Source of the DNA: Melioribacter roseus
GTDB taxonomy: Bacteria > Bacteroidota > Ignavibacteria > Ignavibacteriales > Melioribacteraceae
Assembly: GCA_020722005.1 (NCBI GenBank)
Contig: DYLP01000014.1
Coordinates: 1-59,829 of the forward strand
Direction of reading: 5' to 3'
DNA: 59,829 bases
Part shown: positions 26,844 to 35,699 of the stretch, piece after piece
Position numbering within the stretch: the stretch's first letter is position 1
How the letters are laid out: every line of letters starts with the position of its first letter
Program-made: the position numbers and the translations under genes
The notes under the pieces: generated by a model
Database searches by the model: none
Seen by the model: the letters and a program-made list of their open reading frames with translations, nothing else
Told to the model about the DNA's origin: nothing

Positions 26844-28258
26844 TTCTGTCCTGTCTTTTTTGATAATAATTCTATTATTTTTTCCTGAATATTAAAAGCT
26901 TTTTTCCTGTTGTTTGTGAAATTCTGAAAAAAGAGTGTAACAGCCAATAAATGGTTGTTTTTATCACGTACAAAACCGGTCAGGTTGCTAACTCCGCTTA
27001 ATGTTCCGGTCTTTCCTCTAAAACGGCGTCTGAGCTCGGGTGATGTCATTCTGTTTCTTATTGTTCCGTCGTAGCCGGCTATGGGAAGCATGTTATACAT
27101 CTTCACAAAAATGTCGGGCTCTTTATAATATAAATATTGCCAGAGTTTTGTAACCGTTTCAGCGTTAACCAGATTGTAAAACGATAATCCCGAACCATCT
27201 ACAATTCTGTATTGGTCCTTCTCCATTCCGATTAAAGACATGAGACTATCGATAAGTGCAAGCCCTTTTTCGGTTGAGTAAGGCGGGTCATAACAGCACG
27301 AAGATATTACTTTCAATATCGATTCGGCGCACAAATTGTCGCTTTCCTTGAGCATTCGAGTAAGTACCGTATCGATGTGCCTCTTTATTTCATATAATTT
27401 TTTATTACAGTTGTCGTGCTTTTTAAAATCGATATTGCCTTTAAAATTAATTCCCGCCTGATGGAGGAGATCGACAAAACGATTTAAAGAAAATTTGTCT
27501 GGATTGTTGATGCTGATCTCAATAGTATCGGAGGTGAATTCAGAATTGATAAAGCCATTCAATTTAATGATTATTGTGTCGTTGTATATGAAGCGCTGTG
27601 GCTCGATGCTATTCTTGCATACTTCAACATATCTGAGGCTGTCGATGATCTTGATATGGTTAGATTCAATAAGTGGACGTACAATAGTTTCTCTATCTTT
27701 TCTCTCTACTGCTATTGATATTGTATTTCCATTCAAATTGAATGCTGAAACATAAGGCGCAAAAGAATAAGGGTCGTCATCCCACATCCATCCTTTGCCC
27801 CATGTCAATGAATCTACTATCGTAACATCAGCAAAAATATTGCCTTCTATTGAATTGATGCCTCTGTTTTTCAGTTCGGTTATAAATTCAGATAAATCTT
27901 GATCTGTTAAGAGGGGATCGGCTGAGCATTTTATAAAAATGTCGCCATAATAAACTGTATCCTTAAAAAGACCGTGTGTATGGAATTCGGTTGAGAATTC
28001 AAATCCGCTGTTGAAAATAAGTGCCGCTGCTGCTGTAAATAGTTTTGTAATTGATGCAGGACGCAGAAGAATTTTATTGTTGATTTCGTATAAATTGACG
28101 TTCTCCGTCAAGTCATACACATCTATGGCGGGTATCGTATTATTAAAAAATGGATTGGCAAGTATTGAATCGAGTAGAGTCGCCGTTTCATCTTCTAATT
28201 TCTGTGAATAGATGGAGGTACAGAAAAATGTTATTACTAATATTAGTTTTATCTTCAC
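26840..28258 (-). CDS. dacB: D-alanyl-D-alanine carboxypeptidase/endopeptidase, PBP4 type (S13)
   Basis: Periplasmic penicillin-binding protein that trims or cleaves peptidoglycan peptides. Signal peptide (LILVITFFCTSIYSQ), then SITK (69-72, active Ser69), SDN (306-308) and KTG (416-418), with the large insert between the first two that defines family S13. Length 472. The start is GTG. It lies 8 bases after the TatD/radical SAM gene and overlaps prmA. Confidence 0.94.
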   Translation of the reverse strand: MKIKLILVITFFCTSIYSQKLEDETATLLDSILANPFFNNTIPAIDVYDLTENVNLYEINNKILLRPASITKLFTAAAALIFNSGFEFSTEFHTHGLFKDTVYYGDIFIKCSADPLLTDQDLSEFITELKNRGINSIEGNIFADVTIVDSLTWGKGWMWDDDPYSFAPYVSAFNLNGNTISIAVERKDRETIVRPLIESNHIKIIDSLRYVEVCKNSIEPQRFIYNDTIIIKLNGFINSEFTSDTIEISINNPDKFSLNRFVDLLHQAGINFKGNIDFKKHDNCNKKLYEIKRHIDTVLTRMLKESDNLCAESILKVISSCCYDPPYSTEKGLALIDSLMSLIGMEKDQYRIVDGSGLSFYNLVNAETVTKLWQYLYYKEPDIFVKMYNMLPIAGYDGTIRNRMTSPELRRRFRGKTGTLSGVSNLTGFVRDKNNHLLAVTLFFQNFTNNRKKAFNIQEKIIELLSKKTGQK

Positions 28259-28266
28259 TTTACCAT

Positions 28267-29625
28267 CTAAAAATATTCTCTTTCCCTGAAGTCGACGCCG
28301 AGTTCTTCGACTACAAATTTCTTGGCTCGTTCGGCGTCTACACCATTGATGCCTACGATAGACATTACAACTCGTGAATATTTTTTAGCTTTGCGGGCAA
28401 AGTCGAGCATCTCTGCGTGCATTGAAGGATCGACTCGCATCAGTTTTGAGTACTGTTCAGGATCGACGGAATTCAAACTTATCGACACTACATCTATTAA
28501 CCCCTCGAGTTCCGGAGTAATATCGCGTTTGTTGATATAATTTCCGTGTCCGTCTGTGTTCAATCGTGTTTTGCCTCCGTTTTCTTTTACGTAACGTGCT
28601 ATTTCTTTTACAACGTCCCATCTAATTGTGGGTTCGCCATAGCCGCAAAACACTACTTCCTTATATAGTTTTGGGTCGCCAATTTCTTTGATGTAAACGT
28701 GAGCTTCAGGTTCTTCCGATTTTTTCATTTTAAGGTTATAGCCGTTAATAACAGCGTCGCCCTTCCTATCACAAAAGATACAATCTGCATTGCAACGGTT
28801 GGTTACATTTATGTAGAGTGAATTTCCTATTTTATACGTGAAACTAAGTTCCGGGTTCTTTCCGATACCGAAAAGCTTAAATGCATTATAGGAAGTTGTT
28901 CTTGCAACGTCTTCAACTGTTAGTTGATGAATTTCCGCAATCTTTTCGGCAATTAATCTTATATAAGCTGGCTCATTTCTTTTACCTCTGTGAGGTTCAG
29001 GTGTCATGAATGGCGAGTCGGTTTCAAGAAGCATATTTTCGACTGTAATCTTTTTGACGATATTTCTGAGTGAATTAGCTTTGCTGAATGTTATGTTTCC
29101 TGTAAAAGAAACGAATTGTTTCAATTCTATTAATCTGCGGGCTTCTTCCAGACTCCCTGAATAACAATGGAACTGACCTTTGAGAGGAGTGCCTTTATAT
29201 TTTTCAATAATCTTCATTAAATCTTCGGAAGCTTCACGGTTGTGTACGATAATTGGGAGTTTCCGTTCGAGTGCTAATTCAATTTGAGCTTCGAAGGCTT
29301 TGATTTGTTTTTCCTTGGTAGAAAAATCATAATAATAATCGAGGCCAATTTCGCCAATTGCAACGACTTTTTTGTGTTTTGATAATTCTCTCAAGTTATC
29401 GAGCAGTGAATCATTCCATTCATTTGTATCGTGTGGATGGATACCGACAGATGCATAAATGAAGTCGTATTTTTCTGCAAGATCGATTGCCTGAGCAGTC
29501 GAAGCAAGGTCGGTTGCAGGTACAAGGATGTAATCGACGCCGCTCTGGCGTGCTTTCTCGATTACATTTTCAAGGTCATCCTTAAAATTGGGATAGAATA
29601 AATGAGCGTGTGTATCTATAAACAT
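28267..29625 (-). CDS. Fusion of TatD-type metal-dependent hydrolase with TatD-associated radical SAM domain
   Basis: Residues 1-257 form a TatD nuclease: HAH (6-8), Glu92 in GEIGLDY, His128, His153 and Asp203 in LLETDSP are metal ligands. Residues about 265-452 form a short radical SAM protein: CNADCIFC gives the 4Fe-4S ligands Cys278, Cys282, Cys285, and CGYGEPT (327-333) is the SAM-binding GGE-like motif. Elsewhere these radical SAM proteins are usually separate genes next to tatD (the TatD-linked radical SAM family); here one ORF carries both without a break. The reaction of the radical SAM part is unknown. Between purM and dacB in one operon. Confidence 0.9.
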   Translation of the reverse strand: MFIDTHAHLFYPNFKDDLENVIEKARQSGVDYILVPATDLASTAQAIDLAEKYDFIYASVGIHPHDTNEWNDSLLDNLRELSKHKKVVAIGEIGLDYYYDFSTKEKQIKAFEAQIELALERKLPIIVHNREASEDLMKIIEKYKGTPLKGQFHCYSGSLEEARRLIELKQFVSFTGNITFSKANSLRNIVKKITVENMLLETDSPFMTPEPHRGKRNEPAYIRLIAEKIAEIHQLTVEDVARTTSYNAFKLFGIGKNPELSFTYKIGNSLYINVTNRCNADCIFCDRKGDAVINGYNLKMKKSEEPEAHVYIKEIGDPKLYKEVVFCGYGEPTIRWDVVKEIARYVKENGGKTRLNTDGHGNYINKRDITPELEGLIDVVSISLNSVDPEQYSKLMRVDPSMHAEMLDFARKAKKYSRVVMSIVGINGVDAERAKKFVVEELGVDFREREYF

Positions 29626-29643
29626 TTTTATTATTCACTCTAG

Positions 29644-30639
29644 TTATACAATTTCGCCTATAATCACTCCGGATTCGTCGACAGATTTGAGCAATTCAAT
29701 AGCCTTATCTGCGTCGTTTTTATTCAGGATGGCAATTAAACCGATGCCTAAATTAAAAACATGCCTCATCTCTGCGTCGTCGATTTCTCCGGTTTTCTGA
29801 ATTAGCTTAAAAATCGGTGGAACATCCCACGAATTCCAATCGATTTTAATCGAAAGGTTTTCGGGAACAACTCTTTTGGTGTTGCCGATAATTCCCCCGC
29901 CTGTAATGTGCGAAAAAGCGGCAATAGCCAGGTTTTCTTTTAATATATTAATCGTTTTTAAGTACGATTTATGAATTTTCAAAAGTTCCTCGCCAAGAGT
30001 TCCCTCGAATTCTTCCAATTTATCTTCTAGTTTGAACCTGTCGAAGAGAACTTTGCGAGCAAGCGAATATCCGTTTGTATGTAATCCGGTCGATGGCAGT
30101 CCTATAAGCACATCTCCTTTTTTAACGCCTGAACCGTCTATGATTTTTTCTTTTTCAACTATGCCTACAATCGTACCCGATAAGTCATATTCATCAGGAG
30201 AATAAAGTCCGGGCATTTCAGCGGTTTCACCTCCAATAAGAGCAACTCCGTTTTCTTTGCATGCAATCGAAAATCCTTTGATAATTTGTTCGGCTTTATC
30301 GGGTTCGAGTTTTCCGAATGCCAGATAATCCATAAAATATTGGGGCTCGGCTCCGCAAACGGCGATGTCGTTGACGCAATGGTTTACCAGGTCCTGCCCA
30401 ATGGTATCGTGCCGGTTCATTTTAAATGCAATTTTAATTTTTGTACCTACGCCGTCAACACTAGAAACAAGTACGGGATTTTTCCAGCGGTTTAAATCAA
30501 TTTGATAAAAAGCTCCGAAGTGTCCTATTCCGCTCAATACGTTTTTATTGAAAGTTGATTTTGCATACACTTTTATTTTTTCGACGGTCTTTTCGCCAGC
30601 TTCGATATTAACCCCGGCTTCATTGTAATTAATTGCCAC
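29644..30639 (-). CDS. purM: Phosphoribosylformylglycinamidine cyclo-ligase
   Basis: Closes the imidazole ring (AIR synthetase) in purine synthesis. VDGVGTKIKIA, the GLxGGETAEMPG segment, SHITGGGIIGNTKR and the PurM-fold repeat order are clear. Length 331. The start is GTG, since no ATG lies nearby and the GTG leads straight into the YNEAGVNIEAGE start seen in PurM proteins. A TATATTTG box 29-36 bases upstream makes this the head of a four-gene operon. Confidence 0.96.
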   Translation of the reverse strand: MAINYNEAGVNIEAGEKTVEKIKVYAKSTFNKNVLSGIGHFGAFYQIDLNRWKNPVLVSSVDGVGTKIKIAFKMNRHDTIGQDLVNHCVNDIAVCGAEPQYFMDYLAFGKLEPDKAEQIIKGFSIACKENGVALIGGETAEMPGLYSPDEYDLSGTIVGIVEKEKIIDGSGVKKGDVLIGLPSTGLHTNGYSLARKVLFDRFKLEDKLEEFEGTLGEELLKIHKSYLKTINILKENLAIAAFSHITGGGIIGNTKRVVPENLSIKIDWNSWDVPPIFKLIQKTGEIDDAEMRHVFNLGIGLIAILNKNDADKAIELLKSVDESGVIIGEIV

Positions 30640-30667
30640 TTTGTTGATTCCAGATTATTTTTATTTG

Positions 30668-30675
30668 CAAATATA
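30668..30675 (-). promoter_or_regulatory. Putative -7 box (TATATTTG) for the purM operon
   Basis: On the minus strand, about 29 bases before the purM GTG; fits TAnnTTTG and would give a short leader. No good -33 TTG. Confidence 0.45.
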
Positions 30676-30771
30676 AGCATTAAAATTGGAAACTTTCCTC
30701 TGTCTCAGTTTGTAACACGCAACGCCTGATTATAGTTTTTATCTAATCATGTATAATTCTATTAAATTTGG

Positions 30772-30779
30772 TATTTTTG
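30772..30779 (+). promoter_or_regulatory. Putative -7 box (TATTTTTG) for hrcA-grpE-dnaJ
   Basis: Fits TAnnTTTG, 30 bases before the hrcA ATG. The predicted transcription start falls in the GTACGAT direct repeat (30783-30801). No CIRCE inverted repeat (TTAGCACTC-N9-GAGTGCTAA) is visible in the 170-base gap. Confidence 0.45.
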
Positions 30780-30782
30780 CGG

Positions 30783-30801
30783 GTACGATTTTTAGTACGA
30801 T
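30783..30801 (+). repeat. Direct repeat GTACGAT x2 in the hrcA leader
   Basis: GTACGAT at 30783-30789 and again at 30795-30801, period 12, directly after the putative -7 box. The position suits an operator, but the function is unknown. Confidence 0.5.
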
Positions 30802-30809
30802 GATAAGTT

Positions 30810-31859
30810 ATGTCAGAATATCAATTAAAGAATAGAGAAAAGGCGATACTGAGGTTTGTGATTCATCAATTTATTATGACGGCAAATCCAGTCGGTTCGA
30901 GGAATATATCCAAAAAATACAATATCGGGCTTTCGCCGGCAACAATAAGAAATATTATGGCGGATCTCGAAGAATTAGGATATCTCGATCATCCCCACAC
31001 TTCTGCAGGTCGTGTTCCAACCGACAAAGGATACCGTGTTTATGTCGATTCTCTAATGGAGCCGCCTTATCTCGATAGTAAAATTAAAGAAGTAATCGAT
31101 ACTAATTTAAGCGTCCATTCTTCTTTTGAAACAGAGGATTTACTCACAATTACATCGACCATCTTGAGTAATCTTACAGACCAGCTTGCAATGGTTACAT
31201 ATCCTAAAATTGAACAGGCAAAACTCGAAAGAATTCAGATAGTCCGTTTGTCATCAACAAGAATTTTAGTCGTTGTTGCCATCCAGTCCGGCTTGATAAG
31301 AACTATAACACTTGAACTCGACGCTGAAATTGATGAAGAAAATATTGATGCAGTCGACTATTATCTAAATGAACGGCTTGCGGGATTAAAATTTTCGGAA
31401 ATACGCGCAACAATTGCCGAAAGAATCAAGGATATAGAGGAAACAAAATATAAACCGATCATCCGTGTTTTTCTCGATTCAGTAGATCGTATTTTTACGG
31501 ATATTAGTAGCGACAAAGTGGTGGTTAAAGGGGCTCAGAATATCCTGAAACAGCCCGAATTTGCAGACCATGAACAATTGCAGAGTGTTATTGAACTGAT
31601 TGAAAACAAAGATATCATTATTCACGTGCTCGATAAAAAAAGACAATCCCATAAAGACGACCTGGTTATTACAATCGGCAAAGAAAATCAGGATGAAAAA
31701 CTGAGCGAATACAGTATGATTACTAAAGAATATAAAATTGGTGACCTTGAAGGAACGGTTGGAATTATGGGTCCAAAAAGAATGAACTATTCGAAAATCA
31801 TTGCTGCGGTAGTTTATGTAGCCAATCAATTAACCGAGGAGTTAACAAAACAGAGATGA
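30810..31859 (+). CDS. hrcA: Heat-inducible transcription repressor HrcA
   Basis: Represses heat-shock operons and is refolded by GroEL. N-terminal winged helix (ILRFVIHQFIMTANPVGSRNISKKY, DLEELGYLDHPHTSAGRVPTDKGYR), then the GAF-like and inserted dimer domains typical of HrcA; C-terminal GTVGIMGPKRMNYSKIIAAVVYV is a strong signature. Length 349. It leads hrcA-grpE-dnaJ, overlapping grpE by ATGA. The expected CIRCE operator is missing upstream, so autoregulation may use another site or be lost. Confidence 0.95.
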   Translation: MSEYQLKNREKAILRFVIHQFIMTANPVGSRNISKKYNIGLSPATIRNIMADLEELGYLDHPHTSAGRVPTDKGYRVYVDSLMEPPYLDSKIKEVIDTNLSVHSSFETEDLLTITSTILSNLTDQLAMVTYPKIEQAKLERIQIVRLSSTRILVVVAIQSGLIRTITLELDAEIDEENIDAVDYYLNERLAGLKFSEIRATIAERIKDIEETKYKPIIRVFLDSVDRIFTDISSDKVVVKGAQNILKQPEFADHEQLQSVIELIENKDIIIHVLDKKRQSHKDDLVITIGKENQDEKLSEYSMITKEYKIGDLEGTVGIMGPKRMNYSKIIAAVVYVANQLTEELTKQR

Positions 31860-32488
31860 CTATGAAAAAGAAGACCGACAAGAAAGAAACAGAAGAAGTT
31901 AAAATTAATCAAGAAGAGGAAATCAAAGAATCCGAGCAAACTCAGACTGCAACAGAATCTGAAAATAAAGAAAACGAACAGGAGAAAGACATTATAAAAG
32001 AATTAAATGAAAAATTAGAACAACTCGAAAAAGAAAATTCTGAATTAAAAGATACTCTTTTAAGAAAAGTAGCGGAATTTGAAAACTACAAAAGACGCAG
32101 TGAACAAGACCAGCTCAATATAATTAAGTATGCAGCCGAGCCGTTCATTAAAAGCATTCTAACTGTCTACGACGACCTGCAGCGTTCTCTCTTGCATATC
32201 AACGATATTAATAATGATGCAATTAAGAAAGGACTCGAGTTGGTTTTTGATAAATTTACAAAAACACTGGAAGCTCAGGGAGTTAAAAAAATTGAAGCCA
32301 AAGGTCAACCTTTTGACTTTGAAATGCACGAAGCTTTAATGCAGCAGCCTGTCGAAGGATTGCCTCCTCACACAGTAGTTGACGTTGTTGAGCCCGGATA
32401 CATCTATAAGGATAAAGTAATTCGACATGCCAAAGTGATAGTAAGTGCTGATACATCTGGAAGTCAAAATAACGAGGAAGGAAAATAA
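31856..32488 (+). CDS. grpE: Nucleotide exchange factor GrpE
   Basis: ADP/ATP exchange factor for DnaK. A long charged, Glu/Lys-rich N-terminal tail and coiled coil (about residues 1-75), then the [16 protein letters not shown] helix and the beta-wing [41 protein letters not shown]. Length 210 is slightly long because of the acidic N-terminus. ATG overlaps the hrcA stop; a second ATG two codons on is possible. Confidence 0.95.
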   Translation: MTMKKKTDKKETEEVKINQEEEIKESEQTQTATESENKENEQEKDIIKELNEKLEQLEKENSELKDTLLRKVAEFENYKRRSEQDQLNIIKYAAEPFIKSILTVYDDLQRSLLHINDINNDAIKKGLELVFDKFTKTLEAQGVKKIEAKGQPFDFEMHEALMQQPVEGLPPHTVVDVVEPGYIYKDKVIRHAKVIVSADTSGSQNNEEGK

Positions 32489-32489
32489 T

Positions 32490-33608
32490 ATGGCTAAAAG
32501 AGATTATTATGAAATATTAGGTGTAAGCAGGGATGCTTCGGAGGAAGAAATTAGAAAAGCATATCGAAAGTTGGCAATGCAATATCATCCAGACCGCAAT
32601 CCTGGAGATAAAGATGCTGAAGAAAAATTCAAAGAAGCTGCCGAAGCTTATGAAGTTTTGAGTAACGCCGAAAAGAGAGCTAAGTACGACCGTTTCGGTC
32701 ACAGCGGTCTGAAAGGTGGTCAGGACTTTCATGGATTTGACAACGTCGGCGATATCTTCAGTCATTTCTCGGATATTTTTGGAGGGGCATTTGGTGGTTC
32801 TTCAATATTTGATGATTTCTTTGGCGGCACTTCTACGAGAAGAACTCAAAGACGCACTACAGGTACTCCCGGTTCCGATATTAAAATAAATTTAAAATTA
32901 ACACTCGAAGAGATAGCAAGAGGAACAACCAAGAAAATCAAACTTAAAAAGTATATGAAATGTGATTCCTGCGGAGGTACAGGTGCCAAAGCTGGGACGG
33001 GATACAAAACTTGTAGCGTATGTAACGGTAGCGGAGAAATTCGTCAGGTATCCAAGTCGATCTTTGGACAATTCGTTAATATAACCACGTGTAATAATTG
33101 CGGAGGTTCAGGAAAAGTTGTTACTGAACCGTGTCCAAAATGTTCTGGCGAAGGCAGAATCTATGGAGAGACTACAATTAAAGTTAATGTGCCAGCTGGT
33201 GTGCACGATGGTAGTTATATGACTCTGCGAGGTGAAGGAAATGTTGGTAAAAACGGTGGTCCTGCGGGTGACATAATAGTCGTTTTTCAGGAACAGCCCC
33301 ATGAATTCTTTTCACGAGAAGGCGACGACGTTATATACGAACTTACGATTAGTTTTCCTGAAGCTGTACTGGGAACGGAAGTAGAAGTGCCGACTTTAAC
33401 GGGAAGAGCCAAACTTAAAATTGAACCCGGAATTCAACCCGGTAAATTTCTGCGAATGAGAGAAAAAGGAATTCAGCACCTCAACAGCCATGGAGCAGGC
33501 GACCAGTTAGTACGCATCAATATACACGTCCCAAATAAAGTCAATGCAAAGGAAAAGGAACTCCTGAAAGAATTGATGAACATGCCAAATATAAAAGTGG
33601 ATAATTAA
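32490..33608 (+). CDS. dnaJ: Chaperone DnaJ (type I Hsp40)
   Basis: Stimulates DnaK. J domain with HPD at 33-35, Gly/Phe region ([16 protein letters not shown]), four zinc-binding CxxCxGxG repeats ([32 protein letters not shown]) and the C-terminal peptide-binding domain. 372 residues. Start chosen at ATG 32490, preceded by GAGGAAGG; the frame upstream to 32445 lacks the family N-terminus. dnaK is not in the window. The final 'motor' of the heat-shock operon. Confidence 0.97.
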   Translation: MAKRDYYEILGVSRDASEEEIRKAYRKLAMQYHPDRNPGDKDAEEKFKEAAEAYEVLSNAEKRAKYDRFGHSGLKGGQDFHGFDNVGDIFSHFSDIFGGAFGGSSIFDDFFGGTSTRRTQRRTTGTPGSDIKINLKLTLEEIARGTTKKIKLKKYMKCDSCGGTGAKAGTGYKTCSVCNGSGEIRQVSKSIFGQFVNITTCNNCGGSGKVVTEPCPKCSGEGRIYGETTIKVNVPAGVHDGSYMTLRGEGNVGKNGGPAGDIIVVFQEQPHEFFSREGDDVIYELTISFPEAVLGTEVEVPTLTGRAKLKIEPGIQPGKFLRMREKGIQHLNSHGAGDQLVRINIHVPNKVNAKEKELLKELMNMPNIKVDN

Positions 33609-33655
33609 TGTTTGTATATTATTAGATTATAACTTAATTTTGTATTAAACTTTAG

Positions 33656-34195
33656 TTGAGGTGCGACATAGGGCTAATTTACAATTTTACGCGTAAGCTA
33701 GGATTTACTCAGTCGGAAATCCGGGTTATTTTTTATTTGATCTTCTTTCTCATTGTCGGGGGCGTATTCAATTATTACCTCAGAACGAACGGCAACAAAA
33801 TCTTGCTTTATAATTATAAGCAAGATGACAGCTTATTTTTAAACAGTATAGAATTAGATGACCTGGTTAATGAATCAAAAATAATTGAAAATAATGTTGA
33901 TATTAAACAGGAACTTTTAGATTTTAGGAATGCTAAAATTCGGGTTAATAATAAGTATAATACGGCGGAATCTGAGTTCGTCTCCGTAAATATTAACAAT
34001 GCGAGTATTGACGAACTTATTAAACTGCCAGGCATCGGACATAAAACAGCCGAAGCCATAGTCCAATACAGAAATAAATATGGCAAATTTAATTCTGTTG
34101 AAGATTTGCTGAAAGTAAAAGGTATTGGAAATTCAAAACTCGAGACTATAAAGGACAAAATTATTGTAAAAAAAGAAGATTTATCGGAGGAATAA
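33656..34195 (+). CDS. ComEA-like membrane helix-hairpin-helix protein
   Basis: One membrane helix (about residues 22-40, VIFYLIFFLIVGGVFNYY), a 60-residue linker, then a C-terminal double helix-hairpin-helix: SVNINNASIDELIKLPGIGHKTAEAIV and FNSVEDLLKVKGIGNSKLETIKDKI (about 105-175). These bind DNA non-specifically; ComEA takes part in DNA uptake across the envelope, although many FCB homologues are unstudied. The start is uncertain: the best in-frame codon is TTG at 33656 without a clear ribosome site. Its stop overlaps the next ATG (TAATG), so the two are coupled. Confidence 0.8.
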   Translation: MRCDIGLIYNFTRKLGFTQSEIRVIFYLIFFLIVGGVFNYYLRTNGNKILLYNYKQDDSLFLNSIELDDLVNESKIIENNVDIKQELLDFRNAKIRVNNKYNTAESEFVSVNINNASIDELIKLPGIGHKTAEAIVQYRNKYGKFNSVEDLLKVKGIGNSKLETIKDKIIVKKEDLSEE

Positions 34196-34752
34196 TGTCT
34201 TACAAGTCTGAACCATGGTACATCCATGCAATTCTCTATGCAATTATAGCTGTCTTGGTCTTTGTATTAATTAAAGTAGCTTATCTCGATCCGGTGACAG
34301 TTCTTGAAAAGGAGCAGTTTTTTAAAAAAGAATCGCGACTTAGAATGTCGAATCTGAGAGCCGCTGAAAGACTATGGCACGCAAAGTACAATCGTTACAC
34401 CGATTCGATCGACAGCCTGATAGCTTTTCTAAAAAATGACCCTTCGGTTAAGAAAGCAATTGAAGGCGTCGATACGATCACGAGAAGATCAACAAATCCA
34501 TTTCTCAATTTAGCAGACGGAAATCTCGTCTGGGATTCAATAACTCATTCGCCGAAATCGGGTAAACCGTACCTGCTTCAGGTCGATACTTCCATTTCAG
34601 TCGATACTATAATTGACCGCAGAGGAAGGATTATAAATATCGATACTATTAGAGTCATCGGTCAAAGATATTATATTGAGTGCCCCGACGGATATGGTAC
34701 AATTGGGGATCTCAGAAGCGACGCTCTGCAAAATACTGCTTCGTGGGAATAA
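34195..34752 (+). CDS. Single-pass membrane protein with pilin-like extracytoplasmic part
   Basis: An N-terminal membrane helix (AILYAIIAVLVFVLIKVAYL, residues about 13-32) is followed by an amphipathic LRMSNLRAAERLWHAKYNRYTDSIDSLI segment (about 49-76) like the pseudopilin helix of type II secretion/type IV pilus proteins, then a beta-rich part. It lacks the usual Gly-Phe-Thr-Leu-x-Glu prepilin cleavage site, so it is probably not a processed pilin. Coupled to the ComEA-like gene before it (1-base overlap) and followed after 18 bases by a PilM-like gene. Function inferred from context only. Confidence 0.6.
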   Translation: MSYKSEPWYIHAILYAIIAVLVFVLIKVAYLDPVTVLEKEQFFKKESRLRMSNLRAAERLWHAKYNRYTDSIDSLIAFLKNDPSVKKAIEGVDTITRRSTNPFLNLADGNLVWDSITHSPKSGKPYLLQVDTSISVDTIIDRRGRIINIDTIRVIGQRYYIECPDGYGTIGDLRSDALQNTASWE

Positions 34753-34770
34753 CTTGAGTATCGAGTCGTT

Positions 34771-35697
34771 GTGTTTCAAAATCATGTAGGAATAAATTTA
34801 ACTGAATCAAAACTGCAGCTAGTTGAAATAAGTTATAAAAACAATTCGTTCTTTCTGGAGAATATCGACCAGTCTATACTCGGAAAACCAATTAAAGCCT
34901 ATGCCGAAGACGAAAAAGATTGGCAAAAAAAAACACTCGATATTCTCCAGGATGCTTTTAATAAACTTTCTGTTAAGACACGAATCAATTCAAGATATTC
35001 CTCTTTTACACTGTCGAATTCTTACTTTACCATTTTCGAACTTCCATACGAACCCTCGCTTACCAGAAAGGATCTATTGGAGCATCTCAAATGGGAAATC
35101 TCCATTCTTTTCCCCGCTATTGACCCTGAAGAGTTTCTCATTCAGTATATTGAAGTTGATAAATCAGAAATACGTAAAGAAAATAAGTTGATTGTTTTTT
35201 TATTAAAGCGTAGTCTGGTAAATTTAGTCAAACAATTTTGCTTGCAAAACGGATTTATTCTAAAATATATTGATAATGCTCATCTGTCGACGCTTGCATT
35301 TTTTTATCTTTCAAAAAAAAATTTCATGGAAAAAATTACGTTTAGTTTTTATATCGAACAGGATTATTCCTCGTTTATGGCACTTGAAGGAGTTACCCCG
35401 TTTTATTTCGAGAAATATCACAACCAGAACGATTTAATAGTTGCTATGGATAACACGGTGGGAATGATGTCAAAATACGGTATTGATTACGACAAAGTCG
35501 ATAATTTTGTCATTAGTGGACAGAGCCTGACCGACGAATTCATCAATAAATTTGGTGAAAAATTTCCGAAGAAAATTATCAAAATCAATCCCTTCGAATA
35601 CTTTGAGACAACCGAACATGTGAAAAAAAATCCTCTCTATCTTTCACAACGTAATTCATTTACAGCTGCAACCGGTATCGCAATAAGGATTGTTTGA
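34771..35697 (+). CDS. PilM-like actin-fold protein of type IV pilus/secretion assembly
   Basis: A 308-residue cytoplasmic protein. Features that fit PilM/GspL: N-terminal VGINLTESKLQLVEI (nucleotide phosphate-1-like), FELPYEPSLTRKDLLEHLKWE (about residues 92-112), YIDNAHLSTLAFFYL, FVISGQSLTD and C-terminal FTAATGIAIR. The start is GTG at 34771. PilM anchors the pilus alignment complex through PilN; PilN/O/P/Q genes are not next to it, so it stands alone with two envelope proteins. Actin-like fold is likely, the pathway is inferred. Confidence 0.6.
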   Translation: MFQNHVGINLTESKLQLVEISYKNNSFFLENIDQSILGKPIKAYAEDEKDWQKKTLDILQDAFNKLSVKTRINSRYSSFTLSNSYFTIFELPYEPSLTRKDLLEHLKWEISILFPAIDPEEFLIQYIEVDKSEIRKENKLIVFLLKRSLVNLVKQFCLQNGFILKYIDNAHLSTLAFFYLSKKNFMEKITFSFYIEQDYSSFMALEGVTPFYFEKYHNQNDLIVAMDNTVGMMSKYGIDYDKVDNFVISGQSLTDEFINKFGEKFPKKIIKINPFEYFETTEHVKKNPLYLSQRNSFTAATGIAIRIV

Positions 35698-35699
35698 AG

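Noticed and set aside
28267-29625. Frameshift between tatD and the radical SAM domain
   Set aside because: The frame is continuous, both halves have complete motifs and there is no stop codon at the joint; it reads as a genuine fusion.
30640-30809. CIRCE operator upstream of hrcA
   Set aside because: Neither GCACTC nor GAGTGC half-sites are visible in the gap.
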